DNA of 64,000 bases from Unio delphinus (Eukaryota > Mollusca > Bivalvia > Unionida > Unionidae): contig JAQISU010000169.1 in assembly GCA_029339505.1 (NCBI GenBank), forward strand, positions 7,904,677 through 7,968,676. The letters run 5' to 3'. Position numbers and translations under genes: made by a program. The notes beneath the pieces were generated by a model. It saw only the letters and a program-made list of their open reading frames with translations. It ran no database searches and was not told the DNA's origin. Below are positions 45,870 to 57,200 of the stretch, piece by piece. Position 1 is the stretch's first letter, and each line of letters opens with the position of its first letter.

Positions 45870-46670
45870 AAGTTGGTTATTTATGTCAGAATCATTGAAC
45901 CAACCATGTTTGTTTCTACAACTCATTTTCTTGGTATTGTGGAAGGCCAATCACACACTGCTGAAGTTCGTTTCAAAGAAGTTGCCCAGTTCTTTGAAAA
46001 GAAGGAGATTCCTTTTGAAAAGTTGGCTTTTGCAGTGATGGGGCATCAGTGATGACAGGTTGCAAAAGTGGTGCAGTAACACAGTTCAAGGAGAAAAGCC
46101 CTCACTTGAACAGCATTCATTCATTGTTATGGCTAATAGATTGAAATTTGTGTACCTCTCATGCATCAAAAAACATTCCATACCTCAAGGAAACCTTTAA
46201 AGGCAGTTAAAGACCTGTACTATTTTTCTACAAAATAGATCTGCCACAAGAACAGCTGAATTGAAGGAAATGCAGAATGTTCTGGATAGTCCTCAACTGA
46301 GAATCAGAGAGGTGCAGGATGGAGAAAAAACTAATCACTTACAAGTTACATAGGAGCACATTGAAAAAAGTTTCAGATGATGTGTCTAACGATCGCCATG
46401 ATTTTGTTATAAATTTGCAGGTGGAGATGGCTGCAAGAAAAGAGCAGCACACAGGTGGCAACAGTATTTGAGGTATTTGGTCTATGTAACCTCACATTCC
46501 TATCTTCTGAAGAAGAAGAAATGTATGCTTATAACCAGATAAAGGTTTTCAGTGATAATTTTGGTCAGGAGAAGAAATCAAAATTAGGTATCAGTCCCCC
46601 TTTGTGTTACCCAAAACATGTTTTGAAAGAGTGGTCTCTTGCTAAAAAAAAAAAAGAGTAATGTACCCTT
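45870..46670 (+). pseudogene. hAT-like transposase-derived pseudogene
   Basis: Fragments in shifting frames: THFLGIVEGQSHTAEVRFKE, EIPFEKLAFAVM, then SDGASVMTG, VTQFKEKSPHLNSIH, and TRTAELKEMQNVLDSPQLR. This is the catalytic-region layout of the ZNF862/C17orf113-type hAT-derived proteins (DGASVMTG ... HCL-H-LNL ... STAR--LKE). Several stops and frameshifts; not functional. Confidence 0.7.
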
Positions 46671-47750
46671 GAAACAAAATGAGACTCAGGCATATTGTAC
46701 ATCAACATCATGCGGAGACACATTTCCAAATCTTCTTCAATTAGCATCAGTGGCCATGGTTATGCCATACCGAACCGCTGACTGAGAAGATTCAGCAATC
46801 AAAATTGAACCAAAACTGCAGGAAGAAGCCGTCTAGAAGTAAAGGTTCTCAACAGACTCATGGTGATTTCAATTGAATGACCTACTCTGAAAGACTTCAA
46901 CTTTAACAAGGCATTGGTAGAGTGGAGGATGAGGAAGGACAGGAGGCTGTGTAGGAAATAGTGATCATATTTGCAGAATAATATAGTGACTATATTATTG
47001 TGACAATTAGTCAGTCTGGATGCAGATGTATATACGTTTCAGTTAAGAGTTAACTTTCATAGAAACTGTATATATATACTTTCCCTAATTATTTTGAGCT
47101 TTGGACTTTTTCTTAAAACTTAATTTTTTGTCATCCATGAAAGGAAAATATGTGCTTTTCTGATCTTTCTAAGTATGGATTTGTAACCAATCAGAATTGA
47201 GCATGTGATATGCAGGAAGTAAATGACCCTGATTGTTAAGATTGGCCAAAAGGAGTGATATTATTTGCAGTCGATGGTTTAATTCTTTCATGATTAGTGT
47301 AGATAAAATATTGCTATTAGAAAACATAAGACTGATTTCAGTTTCAAGTGTTATACTATAATATAAAGAAGACATGATATGCATTCAATGCACTTATTAT
47401 ACTGGCTATTGCTCTTTTTTAATACAGTGAGGGGTTTTTAACACCATACTGGAAGCCCCCCCCCCCTTATGGCAATGTGGGCCCCCTCCCTTTTATCTGA
47501 TAAAGTGTAGGCAAGTATCCAAATTTATAAAATCCTAGATGCAACCCTGTGCTAGTGGGATGGCATAGATTTACCTATACAAAGAAGCTATATTCTAATT
47601 TTAATCTAACATAGGATAGAGTTGTACTTTTCTTAGCATTGAAGCTACTCTGACTTCTTCAAGGTAACAAAAATAAAAATTAAAGGCTATATTACTTGTC
47701 CTCATTCCTTGTGTATGTGCATCAAGATTCTACTTGACACTGGCACCATC
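46671..47750. other. No gene recognised
   Basis: Tail of the hAT-like remnant followed by AT-rich DNA with a C-run near 47457. Two ATTAAA-type - strand hexamers (near 47278 and 47420) are weak alternative poly(A) signals for ATG14. Confidence 0.5.
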
Positions 47751-47760
47751 TCTTACCTCA

Positions 47761-47940
47761 CTGTCCAGTGGCTGCCATAAAGAAATATGTAAATCAGATT
47801 CTAACTAAAAATACTCATCTTTTATCTGGCTGTCCAGTGGCTGCCCTAATGAAATAGGCAAATAAAAGTTCTAACTTTAAACTGTCATCATCTTTTATCT
47901 GACTGTCCAGTGGCTGCCCTAAAGAAATATGCAAATGATG
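47761..47940 (-). repeat. Tandem copies of the ATG14 C-terminal coding tip
   Basis: The + strand string ctgtccagtggctgcc occurs at 47761, 47830 and 47903, spaced 69 and 73 bases, each followed by (c)(t/c)aa(a/t)gaaat. The 47903 copy is the real coding end (AATGQSDKR, stop). The 47830 copy would still read FIRAATGQPDKR and stop, in another frame. So the end of the gene has been duplicated twice into its 3' flank. Confidence 0.8.
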
Positions 47941-48218
47941 CTGCAGCAGAGGATACAAGCCCACTGGCTGACAATGTTGATTCTGACAGAATCTGTGATG
48001 TATATGCCATACTTTGCACAGATGTTGTGGATGTGACATCAGACCGAGATGGTATATTAAATTCTGGAATTTCTATGGGCACCTGTTCCCAATCATGAGC
48101 GCAATCAGCATCATCACGTCTGAAACTCTTAAAATAATCATCTTCACTATCATCGGACTGGCATCCCAGATCTTCAACAGATTGCATCATTTCTTCATTG
48201 ACTTCGAAGGAACTAACC
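47888..48218 (-). CDS. ATG14: ATG14 terminal exon with BATS tip and stop
   Basis: Acceptor tattcattacag; TGA stop at 47888-47890. Phase 2 in. Encodes VSSFEVNEEMMQSVEDLG, an acidic SDDSEDDYF stretch, DWEQVPIEIPEFNIPS, a Ser/Thr-rich linker and LVSSAAASFAYFFRAATG before SDKR and stop. The tip aligns with the amphipathic helix of the BATS domain, which binds curved, PI3P-bearing membranes. The aromatic triad reported in human (W-F-Y) is F-F-A here, so membrane-facing hydrophobicity is partly kept. Confidence 0.9.
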
Positions 48219-51200
48219 CTGTAATGAATACAGGCATTACATTTTTGACATCTTTTCTGATAAAATTTCAAAATATTAAAACAATATAACTCTCTGGGAC
48301 TTGTGTAAACTGAAGAAAGAAAAAAACTTTTTTAAAAGGTATACTTACGAATAATTTTTAATTCTCTATAAGACAAGCCACACACTAACTAAATTTATAC
48401 AACAAATGTTTTACCATGTCTGCCTACAGCTAACAATGTGATTTTAATCATGAACATAAATTGTGAATACATTTACTGAAATCTATAGAATAAATTGTTT
48501 CATTGATAAAATGTCTTGCTCTTGAAACTTAATTTCATTTTGGCTTAATTTTAAATATCAAAAGCAACAGTGGGAAAATAGTTGTTTCATTGACAAACTT
48601 GACTACTGATAATTAACACAAATGGCATACAATACACTATTCTTTTGAAAATGCTATATTCCTAAATTTGTGCAACACCTGCAAAAAAGATTTCTATTGG
48701 CACAAACTTCTCAGAAAAATAATACATTCATCCCATCAACTTTTATCGTGGGTTCTAATACAGTTATAAACAGACATCACCTAAAGCAATTAGTTAAACA
48801 TCCAAATATATACTAGATGTTCAACATCATCACACATGCTTGTGTACAAGCATACATATAATGACTAACAACTAAAAAATAAATCAACTGGTGATATAGC
48901 ATACATACATGCCTGGCATTATGCTTTACATAATCCTGAAACTATTTCCACCAAATTACATTTGAAGCTTACCTGTATATGGATCATGCTCTTTTGTGTC
49001 TGTCCTTTTTTAATCATCTTTTTATTTCCACTCATATACATGTGAAAATATTATTAAAAAGATGACTGCTGTGTAAGAAAAGTATAAGAACACTATCCTT
49101 ATTTGCTATACCCCATTTCCATATAAAATGAAGAATATGAGAGTAATGTAACGCAGCATGCTGAGCTCTAGGGGTGAAACGATACACCTGTGCCAGGTAT
49201 AAATACGATTCACAATATGCAGCATGCAATACGATACATACTGATACACACATAAATTGAATGGTCTTTCCATCTTTAGAAGGTAAGTGGTGCCCTTTGA
49301 AGTATGTTGAGGCTATTCCTATTTCCAGAATGCAGATGAAAGATAAGTAGAATATGGGAGGCCATTTGAATATGAATAAAACAACGGTTAAGGTATTAAG
49401 ATAATTCTATAGGCCTGGTGTTAATAGTGAAAAGTGCAGTTTTGTCACTTGTGTGATGTAATGTTTTCCAAAAGACAGTCTCTAAGGAAAGGGTAACTAG
49501 AGTACCGTTTGGTCAGAAAGAAAGATGGGTAGAACCTTTATTTGCACTGACTTTCAGCAATTTAACAAAATCACCATGTTCGAGGCAGAACCAATGCCAG
49601 ACATGGAAAATTTATTTTCAAAGTTGGCAGGTCATAAATACATTTCCAAATCAGACCATACCAAGGGATTTTGGCAGATACCAATTGCTGATAATGCCTG
49701 TGAGTTAACAACATTCACACCTTCCAAAGGTCTTTACCAATTTAAAGTTATGCCTTTTAGTTTAGTCAACGCCAGTGCATTGTTTGTCTCATGCACAAAA
49801 TGTTAAATGGTATAGAAAACGTCAACAGTTTCGTTTTGTTGTAGGGTTTAGCACCACTTTCAGCACACGATAGGCTATACATGGCGGTCAGTATTATTGG
49901 TGGAGGAAGAACCCGGAAAACCCCTGGAAAGAACCACTGACCCACAAGAAGCTCCCACAAGAAGCTAGTGGCAAGCTTTCTCACATAACTACATTAGCCG
50001 AATCTTAGACTCGAACCTACACAGACAGAGGTGAGATGGCAGTGATCCGTAACGAAAAGTGCATTAGACCACTCGGATACTCGGGGCCCTCTGACAGTTT
50101 CGTAGATGATATCTTTTTGTATACACATATATGGGATGAACATGTTAAGGTATGGATGTGTTTGATAGACTTTACACTGCAAATCTTACAGCTAGGTCCA
50201 CTAAATGTAGCTTTGGGGATTTTAGCCTAGAATGTCTGAGACACTTTATAAACGAACAAAGCCAGTTAAAATTTCACCCAGATAAAATAGTAGCAATCAG
50301 TGATGAACCTAGACCAGAAACTAAAAAACCGGTAAGATCTTTCCTAGGTTTGATTGGGATTTACAGAAAATTTGTTCCAATTTTGTGGCTATTGCCAGCC
50401 CATTAAGTGACTTGACTAGGAAAGGGCAACCAAATAAAGTTCTCTGGGGTGTGTGCCAGGAAAAAGCATTTAACGCTTTAAAACAGAAACTGGTAAGTGC
50501 ACCAAACTTTAAAGTTGCCAGAATTCAACAAAACTTTTGTGCTGAGGAATGATGGGGCTGTGTTGCAACAGGAGCAAGAGGGGATGAAACTGTCCATTAC
50601 TTTTGCAGGTAGAAAATTGCTCTATAGGGAGAAAAACTACTAAGCAATTGAGAAGGAGTGCCTAGACATATTAAGGGGATAAGAAATTTTGGAAGAGAAT
50701 TTACCTTACAAGCGGACCATCAGCCACTCTTATACTTGAACAAGGTAAAAGTTGCTAACGCAAGATTGATGCATTGAGTGCTGTCTTTGCAACCATATAT
50801 TTTCCGAATGGAGGTGATTCGAGGATCAGAAAATGTGGGTGCTGATTTTTTTAAGTAGGGTGTAATTAACAGATCATTATTGTTTATTATTCCAAAATTG
50901 AAGTTTGTAATAATGGTTCATGTTCACATTCCATGAAGTTTCCAAAAGTGTTACCACTGTTTTTTTAAAAGGGTGATGGTATTGTCACGAAATTGTATTA
51001 ACCCTATATTAAAATTAAATACATGTGCTACAGTTTTGTTTTTGGTGTACAATGATACCCGAGGGTGATTGATGTATATTGTGTTGTATTTCAAAATAGT
51101 GAGTTTGGTCCATCCTATGACGCACATGCAAAGTGTTTCTGATTGGAAGAACTGAATGCCTTCAGTGTACAGACAATATCTGTGTATAAATACCTCACCG

Positions 51201-54200
51201 CATGTATAACATTATTGTGTATTTATGCCTGTGCCATATATAGTACACAGTACTGGATATGTTTTCAGCTGTCCAGTGTCTGGAGTGTCCAGTGTTGTTC
51301 AGAGTCTAGTGTCCGGGGCATTTGGAAGATGTAGACCTGTCTGGAGTGTCCAGAGTGACCCGACCATTCCATGCTAACGAAGTGATCAAGGTCTACGTAG
51401 TGTAAGCTGTAAAGCCAACCACAGGAATTAATCATAGCAGCTGTGAAGCTGAACTTTAGCAGCTGTAGGCTTATTAATGAGTTCGTAAAATCCACTGTAT
51501 CTTTCAGGACTGGAAAGATAATTTGTATATCTGTCCATTTTGTTTGCATAATTTCACTATGAGTGAATCCGTTTTACTGCATGAGTAATATTCTACATAG
51601 TTTGCTAGCTGTGTAAACTATATCCATTTTTTCTACTCTGTAGTCACTGTGAATCATTTAACTTTTGTGTTTGTATTTTGTAGAGTAATTTGGTTGTATT
51701 TTTTATTATTACATTTGTGCGTTCTTACATTAATTAATCCAATATTAAAATATATGTGCACATATTCATAATCACTTGCTCATTCAAGTCATTCATTATT
51801 TAACATTGTATTTATATCATCGTCAAAAGTGTTCTGTTCTGAATCCGGAAATCCCACCTGGTTATCTTGTTACATCAATATTTATCTTCTCTTCAATATC
51901 TCTTCTTCTTCCTGCTCCACTTTCTAATAGCTCTATTGAAATCAACATCTTTGACAGATGTCACCTCTAGTTGTATAAGCATTAATCTGTTAATTAATTA
52001 TGCGGATACGTTGCTCTTTTTCTTTGCATCAATATTGTTTTGTGTTTCTTTCAAAAGGGGCAAATACATAGCTAACTTTGTTAGCTTGAATACATCAGAA
52101 AAATGATCATTGTGACAGGTATAATTTTCAAACAATCACTGGTATTATGTTTTGGATAAATCGGCTCCACAAAGTTCCTATGTTAAATCATAAGTTTACT
52201 GACCACTATGCCAAATTTCTAAATCTGTTTCATAATGCTGCATCAGGCTATTTAGTCCATCAATGCGTGTGCAGACAGTGGTATTAAAATATTTTAAAGG
52301 CATTTTCTTAACCCCTATTTTATTCAATTTACCTTAACCCTGGTATGGATAGTTTTGTAGCGAATGATCTGCAAGGCAAATTTGATTTTAAAAAAATGAA
52401 AATGCATTATACTTTTAAATTGTCTGAATTTTAATTACTTTGTACATTTAATTTTGAAATACCACTGCAGTCTTTTTTTTGTCCATCCAGCACATCTAAC
52501 TCGTATTTGTATTTAACACTATTGCGTGCTCAAAATCACTCACAGGTATCTACATTAACACTTTCCCAGTTCCAATAATATGATACACTTCATAACTTTA
52601 AAAATTACTGTCATCATCACTGTTATAAGCAATACAATTTGCACAATTAACACAATGGCACAACTTGACAGCATCTACACTTAAGTACTTAACATATCTA
52701 ATGTCTTTCCCAAGAAGTCTCTCTGTTACTCTGCCAATACTTCCTGTTTGTCATGCAGAAAATAAGCTACCCTGATTTTTGATTTGGGTTATTATTTTAA
52801 CCTCGAGTGGAACAAGCAACAACCACAAATGAGAATAAAATATAGCATATTTCAATGTGCAACTCACTGTGAGCATAGCTTCAAATCGACCAATGGAGCC
52901 AAGTAGAAACTTGTGTGTGAAAGTGGTTATTAAGTGATGAGTAAATTACTTCAATAAACATGTAGAACACATATCTGGGTTAAGATGAATTGCACCGAAT
53001 GGGGGGAGGGGAGAGATTACATAACATTTCACTTGGTATTAACTTGTAGATGGCAAGTGGGTATTGTCAAATAAACTTTTTTGATTTTACTAATAAACAT
53101 TAATGTCTGTTACTGCAAATGCTGTTTCTGATGGATTATAATTTGACAGAATAACAAGGCAGCTTATAATAATTATTCATGAATGCTGAAGACTAAAATA
53201 GCATGCATGCAGTATCGTTTTGCATCAATTCTCCATCTTATGTATAAAAATGTGTATCGTTTCAGGAAAAGTATTGATGCATCAATATACTAATGAATCA
53301 TTTTACCCCTACTAAGGAAAGCTCTGGTCTCATTGTCGTAGGGTGTCCACCTCGGATGCAGGAGGTTGTGGGTTCAAACCCCAGCTGAGTGATACTAAAG
53401 ACTTTAAAAAATGGTACTAACGGCTGCCTCACTTGGTGCTCATCATTAAGAGGTTAGTGTTAGGACTGGTCAGCCTGGTGTAAGGATAATGTGACTGGTT
53501 GGGACATCATGTTACATGTCTGTGGTATGATGTGCCAGTACTAAACATCACTTTAAACTGTCATACTCCAGACATTGTAGTGATATGAATGAAAAATTGT
53601 TGAAGATCTAAATCACACTTACCCCGACTAAACACATGCTCGTGTTTATTGTAAAATTCCAGTTCACACTTATTTCACAATGAATTTATCAAATGCATGT
53701 AGAACAAATTTAGATCAAGGTTAGCTAATACTGGTGCTAGTCCATTTTAATTTCATGAATATGGCAATGTTTCAGTAATAAAAAAGACATATCAAATAGG
53801 TGACCATTTTCTTTTCACAAAGTTAAACTTGAAGATGACAAGTTTAGTTCTACTAAAACTGTATTCAAGAGTCTCTACTGGACTTTACAGTGTCAACTAG
53901 TTGCCAGTTTTGCAGTGTGCTTTTCACAGACTGGTTCCATAGATATTACTACATTGGAACCAAATTTTGAAATTTATTATGACATGATTAAGAATTAAAG
54001 GACCAATCTGTGACACAGCAAAAATGGCAGCCCTGGGCCAATATGAACCTAAACACTTTAGCCACATTAAATCAAGGATCCAGAAGTCATTATTTTGAAG
54101 TACAGTAACTGGTAAGATGTAGTGAAGGTATGCCTTATTTAATACTAAAATAAAACACTTTAGCCATAATTAAATCAAGGATCCAGAAGTCATTATTTTA

Positions 54201-57200
54201 AAGCACAGTAACTGGTAAGATGTAGTGAAGGTATGCCTTTTTTAATACTAAAAAAATCCATAAGAAATGAAAAATATTTTCAAGGCAAAATGCTAATTTT
54301 AATTCATTTTTGCTGAAGAAAGGGCTTAAAAATGGGGTGTGCAATGTATTTTAACAAATTCATGTGAAATGACAACAAGAATCTCTAAACAGTGGATGTT
54401 AACCAAGTAATTTAATAGTAACTAACCTTCCAAGCATTGGAGATTTGAGTAAGATAACAATATTCTGCACTGTATGCTTTGGCTCCAAACTCAAGGGATC
54501 TACACCCTGGGAAAAACACAGATACAGGACATTCTGGTTCAGACGGGACACTGCACTGTTATACTGTTGCTCTGTTATATTATTGCTCATGAACTCACTG
54601 TCAAGGAAAAACAGAATGTACAATCACACTGTATTAAAGAAGTTTTAAAAGAATACAAAATATCATCATCACTTCAGAAACAAGATTTGCTATTATAAAA
54701 CATATTTATCCTACTGTTGGTAGCAATTTTTTTTTACAAACAAATGTCCAGAAAACTATGACTTAAAAACAATTAATGGCACAAATTTATACTCATATCA
54801 AGAATATGCATACAAAAAGGCAGACAAAATTTAATTGGCACACATGAGCAATCTATTGTTCATTAGCAAGCATACCTGTAATGCTAATAAGGTTGTCATG
54901 GCAACAAGTTCCATGTCCAAAAAGAGCAGAGGATTTGTATTAAGTATACATGGGACAGTATATTGACTTAACTGAGCAGTGGGACTGAATCATGCACTAA
55001 GGTGTTTTCATATTGGCCTCACTGTATGTCTAAGACCAGGCATACTAGTCTGGTTGAAATGCTAATTATACATGCATCCTGACATGAGCCATTATGATTA
55101 AGGACTTGTATGAAGACCAATATAAAGACACACATTTGATACAATGTTTTACAAACATAATTCATCATCCTATCCTGACATGGGCCATTATGACTAATGA
55201 CTTGTATGAAGGCCAATATATTGTGAAACTTTACACCGAAGCATTCATACAATGGTCTACTTGATCTTTTATGAAATTGGTTCCACTTTGACATCGAAAT
55301 ATATACTTGTCATTGTGGTCAACTTGAAAATCTTACTGGCTATTTACCTATTATAGAAAAACTCCAAGAGACTAACATAAATGAAATAGGACAAAAGAAA
55401 ATGTTTTGTATAACAAATTATCTCTCACCTATAGCAGAGTCTCTTTGGAAGATTAACTCGGAGGATATAGGACAATAGAGAGACTAGCTGAGCAGTGTGA
55501 CAAAGTCCTGCAATAATGTCCAAGGCATTGGATCTCGGGTTGGGCTCTCTTTGAATTTCTCCACTTTCCCTCCTATTAGCCACTGCAATACACAGAATAC
55601 ATTTAAAAAGAACATACAGAAAATCAGTACAAGGATAGGATACAAAGTGGATGCATCTATAAAGCTTTTGTTAGGTTTGCATTTTCTACACCAGACAGAT
55701 AATCATATAAGATTCTTAAGATTTTACTATGCGAAAGCGTAGCTACATATGTGATACAATACTTACAAATTACTCAGGTGTTGAAGTTTCATAAAACAGT
55801 TCATGACTTATTTTTAACAGTTAATACAGATTATACCATACAAAAGATATTCTCATTTTAATTCACTATACACTAATGTATTTAAAATATTGGTTTCTAA
55901 AAATACAAGACATTTGATCATATGCTTCACTGCAGCCAGCAGTCCGAGTTAAAGACATAGGCAACCCATCTCAGTCTGATCACTTACCAGAGAGGACATC
56001 TCTTCAACAGCTCAATGGAAAAACACTTTGCCAAGAAATAAAGATCTGTGGAAAGCATTCTTATACATTTCTTCCATATATTTTGAAAACAACTGTTTCA
56101 AGAGTTCTCAAATCAGGACTTGGAAAAGCATTTGTTTGAAAAAATGGAAAAATGCTTGCTAGGGACCATGGTGACTGCATAGGCCCCTTTGTAGGTCCAA
56201 GGCAATAGTACCTTGGTAGGGGGCTGTGGAGGCATTAACTCCAGAAAGCTCCTGTAGTGTATTCATTGAAAAACCCTAAATTGACCCAGAATTACATACT
56301 TCAGCATTTGCAATGCTATCACACATTGGAAAAACACCTGCGAATGTGACAGTTGCTACTGCAGTGTCAGAGGTACCGGTATTAATAACTTCTCCAAATG
56401 GTTCGGATTCATCATGGAACTGTTTTCAACAATTTGTCAAAAATGTAGTGTTGAGGTTTTGTTGTGTTTTTTAGATTTTAACACAACTTTAACACTTCCT
56501 GTCAAATCATGATGATGTCTACAGTGTGGCATTTTAGAGTGATGCATAGTATTGGGGCATTATGCCACAGACATGTGGCATCATGCCCCACCCCGTGACA
56601 TAATCCTGACACAAAGATGACCAGTTTTAAGACAAACCTCTTAATGTTGAGTGTTACATGAGGGAGCTGTTAGAACTAGTTTTATAAGTCTTTGGTATGA
56701 TTCAGCTGCAGTTCAAACCTGCAACCTCCCACATACAAGAAGGATGTTCTAACCACTGAGACCACTGGAACAGTCCCAGAGTATGTGTTTGTTTTAAAAG
56801 TAACATGTTTCATTGATCTGAAGTGAGTTTCAAGAGCAACAATTACTGTAGTTTGTATGCTTTGTACATGAATTGCATCATGCCTGTCCCCATAAGCCAC
56901 ACTTGACAAAAGTGTCGCCTAGTTTAATCAATACTGGTTCATCTAAATCAGTCTTCAATTCTACAACAATGTTCAAACCATTTGAAGAATAATTTAGTTT
57001 CATCTCTTTTTCTATTTCCTTCACTCTATATTCCTTCCTTCCCATTACTCTTTTTTAAAATGTTTTTAATGTTTTAAATCATGAGAATTTCTTCAGGCAC
57101 CATCTGTTTTTAGCTTCTTTTTTCTCTTACAAAGACAAACACAAAACAATGTTTGATTAGTGGATTGTTACTAAACACACCTGGTGATCAGTTCTTAATT

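Larger units (their letters stand above)
49169..53311. mobile_element. hAT-like element bounded by TAGGGGT inverted ends
   Basis: Left end TAGGGGTGAAACGATAC and reverse-complemented right end TAGGGGTAAAATGATTC match at 14 of 17 positions. Sub-terminal acgataca/tgtatcgt strings repeat at both ends. The flanking 8-mers CTGAGCTC and CTAAACAC (after removing the SINE) agree at only 5 positions, so the target duplication is decayed or absent. Most of its length is foreign (Ty3 fragment). Confidence 0.5.
48219..54426. other. ATG14 intron with nested transposons
   Basis: 48219-49160 has no recognised element. 49169-53311 is a hAT-like element holding a Ty3 fragment with a SINE inside; a further SINE sits at its right end. 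53640-54040 shows nothing, and a 103-bp tandem duplication lies at 54050-54250. Confidence 0.6.

Noticed and set aside
47815..48039. 74-codon - strand ORF ending RAATGQPDKR
   Set aside because: It is a frame-shifted reading through the ATG14 terminal exon into a duplicated tip, not a separate gene.
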